DNA from: Vulcanimicrobiota bacterium
Lineage (GTDB): Bacteria; Vulcanimicrobiota; JAJTBE01
Direction: 5' to 3'
Length of the DNA stretch: 64,000 nucleotides
Assembly: GCA_021107945.1 (NCBI GenBank)
Contig: JAIORV010000155.1
Span: forward strand, 1 to 64,000
Part shown: one piece after another, positions 26,287-34,981 of the stretch
How positions within the stretch are numbered: position 1 is the first letter of the stretch
Layout: each line of letters opens with the position of its first letter
The notes under the pieces: generated by a model
Told to the model about the DNA's origin: nothing
Databases searched by the model: none
The model's input: the letters and a program-made list of their open reading frames with translations, nothing else
Program-made: the position numbers and the translations under genes

Positions 26287-26343
26287 TCAAGCTGAGATTT
26301 CCAGGTTCTCAGCATCTACTTCGAACTTCTTCAAAATCGCCAC
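26287..26343 (-). CDS. Tiny leader ORF repeating the FEVDAENLxxxA motif
   Basis: An 18-codon frame (GTG at 26343; alternative TTG at 26332-26334 with a better distance to AAAGGAG, giving 15 codons) encodes a peptide containing KKFEVDAENLEISA. This matches the YxVDAEALxxA core of the repeats in the peptide gene 115 bases downstream. It lies directly behind a likely promoter. Such a short match could be chance, but its place as the first frame of the operon argues for a mini-tag or minimal substrate. Confidence 0.4.
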   Translation of the reverse strand: MAILKKFEVDAENLEISA

Positions 26344-26368
26344 TCTCCTTTATAAATTCCTATGTCCC

Positions 26369-26374
26369 ATTTTA
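26369..26374 (-). promoter_or_regulatory. Extended -10 promoter of the ubiquitin-like operon
   Basis: On the minus strand TGCTAAAAT gives an extended -10 element with TAAAAT at 26374-26369. Transcription would start about 20 bases before the tiny ORF. I see no clear -35 element, which extended -10 promoters can lack. Confidence 0.4.
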
Positions 26375-26567
26375 GCACCAAAACCCGTAAAAAAAGATGT
26401 TAAACACGCAGAAATCTCGTGATAATACAAATGTTTGAAAAAAACCGAGACTATTAAACCAAAAAAGCGGGGTAACCTTCAGGATGTGATGCAATTGGAT
26501 TTTCGCAATTAGAATGGCCAGAATCTTTATAACAAAAACATTTAATCTTTGTATGCGGCCAAAAACT

Positions 26568-26625
26568 TTGACAAAACAGCATTTCTTTGAAACAATAAAG
26601 AGGAAATGGCGAAAAAAGCCATTTC
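26568..26625 (+). promoter_or_regulatory. Divergent promoter and leader hairpin
   Basis: TTGACA (26568-26573), a 17-base spacer and AACAAT (26591-26596) form a plausible sigma-70 promoter for the gene at 26656. Immediately after it, GAAATGGC (26603-26610) and GCCATTTC (26618-26625) form a perfect 8-bp dyad at the expected start region, suitable as an operator or leader stem. The interval 26375-26567 holds nothing else I can identify. Confidence 0.45.
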
Positions 26626-26655
26626 AAAAGATTAGTTAAAGAGATTGGGGGTGGT

Positions 26656-26880
26656 ATGTTAGAATCAAAAGGGAAATATTATCAAAAAGACAATGGATTA
26701 GAAAATGAGAATCAACCAAGAATAGAGAGAACTGACAATGAGAGAGTTAATAGTGAAGAGATTTTCGAGAAAATCATGAAAAATGCAAGGAATGATAAGC
26801 TATTGCCGATCGCGAATTTTGAAGAAGCCCTTCGGGTTAATATAAATGAGACAGTTTTCTTCCCTGAATTTAGTGTATAA
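26656..26880 (+). CDS. Hypothetical 74-residue protein whose end overlaps an IS end
   Basis: The protein is charged and helical (Glu/Asn/Arg-rich) with no recognised domain. Its final 17 or so codons, ending FFPEFSV, lie inside a 113-base sequence (26831-26943) that is also the upstream end of the IS3 element at 50571-52326. The native C-terminus may therefore have been replaced by an inserted IS fragment. RBS GGGGGTGG. It is followed 29 bases later by 26910-27533. Confidence 0.4.
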   Translation: MLESKGKYYQKDNGLENENQPRIERTDNERVNSEEIFEKIMKNARNDKLLPIANFEEALRVNINETVFFPEFSV

Positions 26881-26943
26881 TTGGAGGGCGGGGAAGGAGA
26901 AAAAAGATTATGCATATGATGTCAGATGAGAGACTTTTGGAAG
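26831..26943 (+). repeat. Solitary IS3 end, 112 of 113 bases identical to 52218-52330
   Basis: This segment repeats the orfA-proximal end of the IS3 element further right (there on the minus strand), including the terminal TGAGACAGTTTT, the GGGAAGGAG ribosome site and the first ten or eleven codons of orfA. One base differs. It is a fragment: the transposase genes do not follow. Confidence 0.85.
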
Positions 26944-27533
26944 AAGGATATAAAGAATTTCTTAGATACAAACGGAATCTTCCTTTAAAGGTTTTGAAAA
27001 GACGAGAATTTAGAGAAGAAATGAGTCCCCGTCCCAAACAAATAACAAAGAATAAAATTATGCTGAAACTCTGGAGAAAGATACCTCCCCCATCATCTAT
27101 AAATCCCCCAAAATTTCTTTCATTCTCTCCAGATGAAAAGCGGATCATAGAATTCTATGGATCAATTCTTCAACGCGAAAGTTTTTATCTTTATATTCGA
27201 GAACAAAACCAAGAACCAAAAAATCTTGGAGTTTATTATTCTCCTTGGGAATTTAATACGCTTGTTGAGATCTTGATGAGTAAAGATCGGGGAGCTTTAA
27301 CTGGAGTAAAAGATAACGATTTACCTGGCTTAAAGGCTATTCCGGTACTTCAGAATATAACTCTCCCCTCTCATCTTATAAATAAAACAATAAAGTTTAT
27401 GAAAGAATACAAATTGACGAAGAAATTCATCAGCGATTCATTTAAAGAGAAAGAGCTTTTAAAGAAAAAAGTGGGGATAGAAAAGGAACTTTTTTTATTT
27501 ATACTCCAGTCCATTTTGAAGAATATAAGGTAA
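26910..27533 (+). CDS. Hypothetical protein with an IS-derived start
   Basis: The 207-residue basic protein is not recognised. Its first codons (MHMMSDERLLE) and its ribosome site are identical to those of the IS3 orfA at 52251, so a coding sequence has been joined to the start signals of an IS element. The body is rich in Lys, Phe and Leu, includes YYSPWEFNTLVEILMSKDRG and seems to be a genuine coding frame with normal composition. It ends one base from the end of the convergent response-regulator gene. It may be a truncated older gene revived by the IS end, or a pseudogene. Confidence 0.45.
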   Translation: MHMMSDERLLEEGYKEFLRYKRNLPLKVLKRREFREEMSPRPKQITKNKIMLKLWRKIPPPSSINPPKFLSFSPDEKRIIEFYGSILQRESFYLYIREQNQEPKNLGVYYSPWEFNTLVEILMSKDRGALTGVKDNDLPGLKAIPVLQNITLPSHLINKTIKFMKEYKLTKKFISDSFKEKELLKKKVGIEKELFLFILQSILKNIR

Positions 27534-27534
27534 A

Positions 27535-28803
27535 CTAAATGCAATTTCCATTGTCTTTTTTAAGTATTTGAAAGTCTTTTTCTACATCTTCTGATTCAAT
27601 TTCCTTATCAAGAGAAGCGCAAATGGCGTATCCTCCCCCTCCAGATCTCCATCTATACAGGAAACATTTCCCGCAGAAAATTTTGGGCATATTTTGATGT
27701 TCACAAAGGACAGCTTTCTGACTTATCTCTGGAAATAGCTGCAGAATCAATTTTCCTTTTTCATCTATATCTTTTCTTATATCCTCCACATGGTTCTTAA
27801 TCTTATCTTTAGTAAAATCCTTGCCGGGATATTCATCATCAATAAATCTGAGTTGTTTTACACAGAACTCTGCTAAATTGGCACATTGGTATCCTGTTTC
27901 TCCTGTCTTTAAGTGTCCTAGCGCTTTATTTTGAAGAGCAAATCCGCATAAATTATCGTTTGAAAGTAAGCACATAGGATTTTCCTTTGCTAAATCTATC
28001 TTAAAGCGTTCAATTATATTTTTTTTATTACTCATATTGAGTGGTGAAATACATTGAATTTTCTCATTTTGAATCTTATTAACGATATTTCTTAGCGTAA
28101 TTGGGGATCTGCCATGCTTAAATATCGTATTAAATGTAACTGCTTGACTTTTATGAAGTAAAAGGGCCATCTGATACTTTATATCTTTTTTTTTAATAAA
28201 GAGACCCATTTTATCTTCAAAAAGTTGTCCCTTTAAAATCGTTACCTCATAAGGCTGAGGCGCTAATCTTTTATCTATATCTTTTCTAATCTGGCGAAAG
28301 GGTTTAACAATGTTATCTAAGACATACTTGATAGTTTCAAGCAGTTGCTTACAGACTTTTTCAGATATATCTTCCGCTTTACCTTTCTTTATAATATATG
28401 GATAAGTGATTCCCGCTTTATGGGCCTTCTCTAAACCCTTCTTTCCTTTAATAAGATCATCATAAGCTGTAACTAAAATTCCTGCAGTTTTATATTCCGG
28501 ATGTCTTTCCTTGTTTTTTATTAAAATTGCTATTCCATCCATTTCCTTATCTGATTTAGAGCGCCCTGTTTCATGAGAAAACTCGTAATTTAGATCAGTA
28601 ATAATAATATCATATTCTTTGCTTAAAAAAAAATCTTCATAATCAGTAAAGCTTTGTGTGTAATCAATATCAATTGTAGCATTATTATCATTTTTTTCTA
28701 GCCATCCCCGTAATTGAGGCTCTATTTGTTCCTTGAAACCATCAATTACTTTGCCAATGTCATCTCCAAAAAGAAGAGTATAATTTTCACCTTGACCTGA
28801 CAT
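27535..28803 (-). CDS. Response regulator with unusual Cys-containing output region
   Basis: The 422-residue protein begins with a receiver domain: acidic residues Asp14-Asp15, phosphoacceptor Asp70 in YDIIITDLN, Thr in ILVTAYDD and Lys in YIIKKG. The C-terminal 270 residues match no output domain I know. They contain a possible winged-helix stretch (about 205-260) and a Cys/His group CEHQNMPKIFCGKC that could bind a metal. The start at 28803 follows GAGGTG. The histidine-kinase gene lies ten bases upstream, so the two form a two-component system closing the long operon. Targets are not evident. Confidence 0.7.
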   Translation of the reverse strand: MSGQGENYTLLFGDDIGKVIDGFKEQIEPQLRGWLEKNDNNATIDIDYTQSFTDYEDFFLSKEYDIIITDLNYEFSHETGRSKSDKEMDGIAILIKNKERHPEYKTAGILVTAYDDLIKGKKGLEKAHKAGITYPYIIKKGKAEDISEKVCKQLLETIKYVLDNIVKPFRQIRKDIDKRLAPQPYEVTILKGQLFEDKMGLFIKKKDIKYQMALLLHKSQAVTFNTIFKHGRSPITLRNIVNKIQNEKIQCISPLNMSNKKNIIERFKIDLAKENPMCLLSNDNLCGFALQNKALGHLKTGETGYQCANLAEFCVKQLRFIDDEYPGKDFTKDKIKNHVEDIRKDIDEKGKLILQLFPEISQKAVLCEHQNMPKIFCGKCFLYRWRSGGGGYAICASLDKEIESEDVEKDFQILKKDNGNCI

Positions 28804-28813
28804 TTTAATCACC

Positions 28814-31588
28814 TCATTCTAAATTCTTAGGAATGTAAATCACAAACTCAGCTAACTGTTCCTGTAGTTCCCATTTACTAACTCTACTATTGTATGGGGA
28901 TTTTTGCCTGTATAGCATATCTAATAAGAATAATATGAATCGTAAACCAAGCCCTGTACTTTCAGAACCAAGATTCTCAATTTCACTTTTTTTGCGCCTT
29001 CCCAAGCAACAAAAGCAAATTGGAAGTTCTAATTTATTAGGTTGAAAGATGGGGGAGATGGGGTCTTTGCAGCATTCGCAATACTCTGGAGCCCGATCAA
29101 TAATATCTGGAAGAGGTAGAGGATTAATAAGCTTCAATTCTACCCAACCATCTTTTTCAGAAGCATTTACGCCAACTTCAATGCTCTTGTTTTTCCAATT
29201 CTCCTCATTTTTATCATACGCTGCATTTAAGGCATTCTTGAGAAGCTCATAAACCACTAAAGAAAGTGCTGTTTTATGAATTGTCATCGTTGAGCAATCA
29301 GTAGAGACTTCAACATTGACAGGATAATTTAGCCAATATTTTTTTACGTGCATACTCTTTTCAATTCGAAGCTTGCTTGCAGATCTCCGCCATTCTGTTT
29401 TCCTAACCCTCTTTTCTATTTTCTTAAGAAATGGTATTAATTCAATACTTTCTGGTTTTGAAAAGAAAGTTTCTTTATTGCCAGATAAAAAGCGTGCAAT
29501 TTCCGAAAAAAAATCTACTTCAAAAGCCCTGATATCGTTTGTATATTTAAAGAACTCAGCATCCGATAGCAGAGATTCCATGGTCATAAACATATTTGCG
29601 TTCTTCTTTACCGTAACGCGGTCAGCATCTGAATTACATTGCATAAATTTATCTATATATTCTTTAATGAGGGGCTTTTCTAATTGGACTTTTATATCGG
29701 GTTTATTCAAGAAATTCATCGCTAAACAAAGGTGATCTGCGACGAAAGAATAGGCAAAAATTTCATTTTTGATAGAGTGGCTTAGCCAACTAGCAAAGTT
29801 TGTAACTTGATTGACTCTTTCTTTTAACATCCTATTCCAATTCTCTATCGCCCAAGAAATAGTCTTGGCAAAATCATCAAGACCCTCTATCAATTCCGAT
29901 TGTATAGTATTCTTGTGAAAGGGAAGAAGAAACTCAATACGGCCGATGATGCCCAAAGGAATTCTAACTCTTGAACAATAGCGCTTCTCCTTTTTATCCT
30001 CATTTTTTCTCCAGACACATTCTTTAAATTTATCACAAACAGCCTCCGTTATTTCTATTAGTGCTGTTTCTCGCAAATCCGGATCAACTTCTGCAATTTC
30101 TATACATCTGTCTGGAGCATAACCACATTCACTCTTGAATTCTTCCTCATCTTCAATCAGGAGAAGTTCCTCATACACATCCAGAAGGTTTTTCTTCAGG
30201 CCCTTGATAAACTCCTTTTCTGATTCCTTCTTGGAAACTTGCCCTATCTTTCCATACAATTTCTCGTTGAGATCTGAGAGGATGGCCTTATAGAAATCCC
30301 TGGTTTTGCTTTTTACCAGGTCAATCAAGTATTCTGCAAGTTTGACTCTTGCTTTATTCTCTTTTTCTTTTCCAAAATAAAGATAAATCAGCCCAAAAAC
30401 TTCCTTATGAATTTTAATAGGAATTATTTCAAGGCTTTTTGCCTTTTCTGTCGGATCCTTAAACGGGAATATGAATATGGTCCTCTCTAAAGGATATATA
30501 ATTTCATTGAGAAAATCCTTATAAATTCCTTCTTCAATTTTATAATATTCTATTTTTTTACTTTCTGGGTTAAACTCTTTTTCACTAAGAAATTCTGGCA
30601 AATTGGATATGGTCTTCCCCAACTTCCATCTCCTCATTTTTCCAATCGTGCCACTTGCTTGCTTTTGATCGAAATATTTCAGTAATAATAAAGGCGAAGT
30701 CCTGTCTTTAAGAAAAGGATAATATTCTTCCTTCTTATGGTTTGTCTTCCAATTTTTAAACTTGGTCTCAAATTCGCTTATCTTCCCAGGACAATTTTTA
30801 AATTCGTCTCTAATATCTCTCAACAATATTTGGCAGAATTCAGAGTTTTCATCAGAAGAGAAGGCTTTTAAAGCCTCCCTTGCTCTTTTTTCACACTGTT
30901 TTGTTTTTTTCCCGAAGATGTAAGTATCAACTACTTCTTTATCTTTCTCTCCTGGACAATAGATGAAATTACGCATTTCACTATCTTCAACCTTATTTCT
31001 TAATAAACAATATAATCCACATTTTTGATTATCTTTTCCACCCCCCCATATTTTTGAATATAATTTGCTGGCTGGTTCAACTAAATTTTCCATATTACTA
31101 ATCGTCTCTTTGAGGTACCAGAATTTCTTCTCCGTTTCCCTCCTTTCTGATCGCTTACATTCTTTTAGAGAATAGTAAATCTTCTCAATTTCCGATTTAG
31201 CAATTTGGTCTCCAAAACGACTTAGAATAGACTCAAATTCCTGCAGTGTATCCTGGTCATAAGAAGATAACACAAAATTTCTCTTCTGCCTTTGAGGCTT
31301 AATGGAGACTTCGATAGTGTATTGGTTACCAGATTTATGTAATGTAATTCCTTCTTCATCCCCATCCATCATATCTTCCACATGAACCTTTTTTTCCTCA
31401 AATTCCGGCTTCCTAAAGATTGTTAAAATCCATTTTCTTATTTCCTCAAAAATAAGATCAAAAAAATCTCTCTCTTCACTTCTAATCATTATCCAGAAGA
31501 CTTTTTCCAGAGAATGTGTCAAGAGATATTCAAAATTTACAGATTTAGTAGAATTCATATAATCGCCTCTATAGTTCTGGAATTCCAT
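28814..31588 (-). CDS. Large cytoplasmic histidine kinase with an inserted zinc ribbon
   Basis: About 924 residues. The C-terminus is a histidine-kinase core: H-box WLSHSIKNEI, N-box YELLKNALNAAY, and G-box STGLGLRF. Between the N and G boxes lies CECCKDP...CFCC, a four-cysteine zinc-ribbon-like insertion in the ATP lid. The long N-terminal region (about 600 residues) has no membrane segments and several Cys pairs, and part of it (about 320-420) may be GAF-like, so the signal is probably cytoplasmic. The start at 31588 follows GGAGG; other starts are 31645, which overlaps the previous gene, and 31558. The partner regulator follows directly. Confidence 0.75.
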   Translation of the reverse strand: MEFQNYRGDYMNSTKSVNFEYLLTHSLEKVFWIMIRSEERDFFDLIFEEIRKWILTIFRKPEFEEKKVHVEDMMDGDEEGITLHKSGNQYTIEVSIKPQRQKRNFVLSSYDQDTLQEFESILSRFGDQIAKSEIEKIYYSLKECKRSERRETEKKFWYLKETISNMENLVEPASKLYSKIWGGGKDNQKCGLYCLLRNKVEDSEMRNFIYCPGEKDKEVVDTYIFGKKTKQCEKRAREALKAFSSDENSEFCQILLRDIRDEFKNCPGKISEFETKFKNWKTNHKKEEYYPFLKDRTSPLLLLKYFDQKQASGTIGKMRRWKLGKTISNLPEFLSEKEFNPESKKIEYYKIEEGIYKDFLNEIIYPLERTIFIFPFKDPTEKAKSLEIIPIKIHKEVFGLIYLYFGKEKENKARVKLAEYLIDLVKSKTRDFYKAILSDLNEKLYGKIGQVSKKESEKEFIKGLKKNLLDVYEELLLIEDEEEFKSECGYAPDRCIEIAEVDPDLRETALIEITEAVCDKFKECVWRKNEDKKEKRYCSRVRIPLGIIGRIEFLLPFHKNTIQSELIEGLDDFAKTISWAIENWNRMLKERVNQVTNFASWLSHSIKNEIFAYSFVADHLCLAMNFLNKPDIKVQLEKPLIKEYIDKFMQCNSDADRVTVKKNANMFMTMESLLSDAEFFKYTNDIRAFEVDFFSEIARFLSGNKETFFSKPESIELIPFLKKIEKRVRKTEWRRSASKLRIEKSMHVKKYWLNYPVNVEVSTDCSTMTIHKTALSLVVYELLKNALNAAYDKNEENWKNKSIEVGVNASEKDGWVELKLINPLPLPDIIDRAPEYCECCKDPISPIFQPNKLELPICFCCLGRRKKSEIENLGSESTGLGLRFILFLLDMLYRQKSPYNSRVSKWELQEQLAEFVIYIPKNLE

Positions 31589-31613
31589 CCAAGATTTGCC
31601 TCCTGGCATACCT

Positions 31614-33140
31614 TCAGGGCAATTGACTACTCCTGCATTTTGCATCTTCTCGATATTTATTGGTAAAATACTTACTCCACTTATATTCCGGGTGGCTCAG
31701 GTAGTAATCCCTTACATTCGGGCGGTGGTGCTTGATCCTGATTTCCCCATAAAGTATTTCACCATTAACCTCTCTCATTCCTTCCATGCGGATTTTTTCA
31801 AGCTCCTGGCCTGTCAAGTGCTTAGTTCTTATTGCCGCCCTTTCAAAAGTGAATAATTCATATTTATTCTCATCAATCAGGTAGCCTTTTTTCTTGCATT
31901 CCCAATAAAAAGGAGTTCCAGGATATGGCGTTACAAGGAAAAACAATGCCATACTCAGTCCACATTCATCTTTGAGATATTTTGCAAATTCTATGGTCTT
32001 TCTTATGTCTTCCTCAGTTTCCTCCGGGAAACCAATCATGAAGCCGCCCTCGGTCTCAATGCCAGCCTCGGTAAACTTTCTGCAGAGCCTGGGGACGTTT
32101 CCCAATTCTTTATGAAAGTCCCTCCATCTTGTTTTATAGTTCTCAACAATCTCGATATTGAGGGACTCCACTGGAAAATAGACCCGGGAACATCCATATT
32201 CAATAATTATGTCTATCATCTCATCGGTTAATCTGGCAAGGTTCAATCCATTCAGGATACTCCAATAGAATCCCATCTTATTCAGCATTTCGAAGACTTT
32301 GACTGACAATTCGGGTTTCAAAAAGACATCGTTATCTTCCAGGAGAATTTCGTCATATCCCAACTCCTTGAGATTTTCCAATTGGTCTTGAATCCTATCG
32401 AGATCAAAAAAACGGCATTTATTTCCAGTCATCATATAGGATGCACAAAAGGTACAAGCCCAATCGCAACCCCTCGAGAAAACATAATCAGTAATAAATT
32501 TCCCCCTGATCACTGCCGTATGGAAGTGTCTATTGGGATAAAGCTCCTTCTTGAAAATGGTGTAGTCCGGGTCGGGTAGTGCATTGAGGTCGGGAACTCT
32601 TTCTATTTGATTCTTTAGAGTTTCCCCATCAATATTAGTTGCAATGCCCGGGACATTACAAAGATCTATCTTTCCTTCCAGATACTCCATTAACTTTACA
32701 ATGGAAAGTTCTCCCTCTCCCCTTGCAATGAAATCTATGTTCTTGTCTAGCAAAATCTTCTCATAATCTCCAGTGGCGTGAGCGCCACCAATAAGTGTTA
32801 CAATTCCGGGATTAACTTCCTTGACGAGTCTGCAAATATCCCTCACCGCCGGGAATTGTGGGGTCCTAATATTGGTAACCCCGACAACCTGGGGATTATA
32901 CCGGGCAATTCTTTTTTTTATTTCATCATAATCCAATCCCACCCGTATTAAATCGTTCTTCACAAAAATCTCGTTTTCAACTGCCTCGGCAGTGGCGTCT
33001 ATATACTCAACTTCATATCCATTTCTTTTCAGCACACTGGACAAAAATGCACAAGCCAGACTGGGGCCGATCCGGAAATAGTCGATTTCGGGATTATAGA
33101 ATTCGTGGGGTTGGATCAATAGTATCCGACTAACCTTCAT
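31614..33140 (-). CDS. B12-binding radical SAM enzyme (class B methyltransferase type)
   Basis: The 508-residue protein has an N-terminal cobalamin-binding-like domain (about 1-150, with LIGGAHAT) and a radical SAM barrel with the cluster motif Cys225-x3-Cys229-x2-Cys232 in FSRGCDWACTFC. The ordering and length match class B radical SAM methylases, which act on unactivated carbons in peptides, antibiotics and lipids. The C-terminal tail is variable and may bind substrate. The start at 33140 follows GGAG with five-base spacing; two GTG/ATG choices lie within six bases. Its place in the operon suggests methylation of the operon's product. It lies 151 bases after the preceding radical SAM gene, the largest gap in the operon, in which I found no small gene. 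Confidence 0.8.
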   Translation of the reverse strand: MKVSRILLIQPHEFYNPEIDYFRIGPSLACAFLSSVLKRNGYEVEYIDATAEAVENEIFVKNDLIRVGLDYDEIKKRIARYNPQVVGVTNIRTPQFPAVRDICRLVKEVNPGIVTLIGGAHATGDYEKILLDKNIDFIARGEGELSIVKLMEYLEGKIDLCNVPGIATNIDGETLKNQIERVPDLNALPDPDYTIFKKELYPNRHFHTAVIRGKFITDYVFSRGCDWACTFCASYMMTGNKCRFFDLDRIQDQLENLKELGYDEILLEDNDVFLKPELSVKVFEMLNKMGFYWSILNGLNLARLTDEMIDIIIEYGCSRVYFPVESLNIEIVENYKTRWRDFHKELGNVPRLCRKFTEAGIETEGGFMIGFPEETEEDIRKTIEFAKYLKDECGLSMALFFLVTPYPGTPFYWECKKKGYLIDENKYELFTFERAAIRTKHLTGQELEKIRMEGMREVNGEILYGEIRIKHHRPNVRDYYLSHPEYKWSKYFTNKYREDAKCRSSQLP

Positions 33141-33291
33141 AACCACTCCATCCGATCATTACATATTCGATTCAACTTAAATCATTGCTTCGTTTATAAA
33201 GAATCGTCTTGAAAAGAATTTCTTATCTACACAATTCTTCCCAAGACTAAATCTTCCTGTTCCTGTGGAGATCAAAGCATTAAACCAGGAA

Positions 33292-34212
33292 TCAAGTATA
33301 GAATCGCTCCTTGACAGGACAAGTAAATTCTCCAATTCTCACAGGATATTTCATTTGCTTAATCTCAAGGAGTTCCTTCAATGTTTTTTGCCTGATATTT
33401 CCAATATCAGCAGGGATCTCTGAACAAAATTTTGCATCACCCTTGTTTCCAATAAACAAGCCATATTTCCAGACTATGCAACCCTTATGGGAACAAGCTG
33501 ATTCTTCACAAGTAACTTGGTTCATTACTCTTAGAATTTCTTCCCTGGTCGGCTTTATTTCATCTTCATATTTAATAGCCCTGCCATGTATCCCTATTAT
33601 ATCCACAGTGGGCTTAATATTTCTTTGTAAGCACCAATCCACAATTCTCGGAATCTCATCGAGATTTGATTTGATGTATAATGACGCTGTAGCTATTCTC
33701 GTTATTCTTCCATTTGTCTTGCTATATCCGGCTTTCGATAATCTTTCTATTGCCTGCAAAGACTTTTGCTGAGACCCCCTGGATCTTGTGTAGTAGTCCT
33801 GGATTTCCGGGCGTAATGAATCGAGTTTAACAATGGGAGTAACATTATTTCCAAACATAAACCTTGCCATTTTCTCATCAATTAAAGATCCATTGGTATA
33901 AACAACAGAAACCATACCAGAATTGTAAGCATATTTGATCACTTCTTCAAAATCAGAATCCAGAAGAGGTTCGCCAGCACCTGCAATAACAAGCGACTTT
34001 GCTCCCAATTTAAGAGCTTGATTGAGTATGTCAATCTTCTCAGCCCTGGTAAGTTCTCCAGAATCCCTCTTCCCGGCGCTTTCAAAGCAATATATGCAAT
34101 TCATATTGCAGGCTTTAGTCATATCCAATCCGATAAATAAAAGCTTATTCTCCTGTTCCTCAGAGCCAATTTCCACTATATCGTCCAAACCGTGTAAAGC
34201 CAGTTGTTTCAT
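33292..34212 (-). CDS. Radical SAM enzyme with auxiliary-cluster-like tail
   Basis: The 306-residue protein has the radical SAM motif Cys35-x3-Cys39-x2-Cys42 in KACNMNCIYCFES, the GAGEPL and VYTNGS strands, and further cysteines near the end (CSHKGC, KFCSE, EFTC) suggestive of a short SPASM/twitch-like cluster. Such enzymes modify peptides or act in cofactor assembly. It follows the ABC transporter genes by 27 bases. The presence of three radical SAM enzymes in one operon points to multi-step modification of one substrate. No substrate can be read from the sequence. Confidence 0.75.
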   Translation of the reverse strand: MKQLALHGLDDIVEIGSEEQENKLLFIGLDMTKACNMNCIYCFESAGKRDSGELTRAEKIDILNQALKLGAKSLVIAGAGEPLLDSDFEEVIKYAYNSGMVSVVYTNGSLIDEKMARFMFGNNVTPIVKLDSLRPEIQDYYTRSRGSQQKSLQAIERLSKAGYSKTNGRITRIATASLYIKSNLDEIPRIVDWCLQRNIKPTVDIIGIHGRAIKYEDEIKPTREEILRVMNQVTCEESACSHKGCIVWKYGLFIGNKGDAKFCSEIPADIGNIRQKTLKELLEIKQMKYPVRIGEFTCPVKERFYT

Positions 34213-34239
34213 ATTCGCATCCTCATTTTAACAATTTCT

Positions 34240-34980
34240 TCAAAGCTTATTGTTTCCGTTTCCTCCCATATTTAAACGGAAACTTAATATTTCTTGCGCC
34301 ACTTCATCATTGCTGATGAACTCATCTGTCTTTCCCATAAACTTTGTGGCGCCACAATCCAGGAAACAAACCTTATTTGAGATTTCAAGAGCCTTTTTCA
34401 TGTTCTGTTCCACTATCAATAAGGAGGTTCCAGTCTGATTAATTTCATTGAGCTTGCTGAATACCTTTTCAATTACTATTGGCGCAAGGCCCAAAGAAGG
34501 CTCATCCACCAGCAACAGATGTGGTTTGAGCATAAGTCCCCTTGCAATAGCAAGCATCTGTTGCTCTCCACCACTTAGATTGCCGGCAGATTTTTTCTCC
34601 AACTTCTTTAGCTCTGAGAATAAACTATATACATTATCAATTCTCTTGTTGACAACTTCTCTTGATTTAACAATATAAGCGCCCATTTGCAAATTTTCTC
34701 TCACTGTCAGTGTTGGAAAAATGTATCGCCCCTGGGGAACCATTACAATTCCACTGCGAAGTATTTCATCAGTATTCTTACCGGAAATTTTCTTATTCCG
34801 CCATATAATTTCCCCGGAATCTGGCTTGAGAATCCCAAATATGGCTTTCAAAAGGGTTGATTTTCCTGCTCCATTGGGGCCAAGTATAGCGATGACCTCG
34901 CCTTCCTCCATTGTTAAGTCAAAATCCTTCAGGACAATATTTCTATCATAGGAGACTTGTAACTTTTCAATTTTCAGCAT
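34240..34980 (-). CDS. livF: ABC transporter ATPase, branched-chain amino acid type
   Basis: The 246-residue protein is a complete ATPase of the LivF class: Walker A GPNGAGKST, Q-loop VPQGRYIFP, signature LSGGEQQ, Walker B LLLVDEPSLGLAP and the switch His region replaced by IVEQN, as is usual in LivF. It would drive import together with LivG. It begins two bases after the livG stop. In this operon the transporter may carry a peptide, amino acid or other small product or cue rather than Leu/Ile/Val. Confidence 0.9.
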   Translation of the reverse strand: MLKIEKLQVSYDRNIVLKDFDLTMEEGEVIAILGPNGAGKSTLLKAIFGILKPDSGEIIWRNKKISGKNTDEILRSGIVMVPQGRYIFPTLTVRENLQMGAYIVKSREVVNKRIDNVYSLFSELKKLEKKSAGNLSGGEQQMLAIARGLMLKPHLLLVDEPSLGLAPIVIEKVFSKLNEINQTGTSLLIVEQNMKKALEISNKVCFLDCGATKFMGKTDEFISNDEVAQEILSFRLNMGGNGNNKL

Positions 34981-34981
34981 A

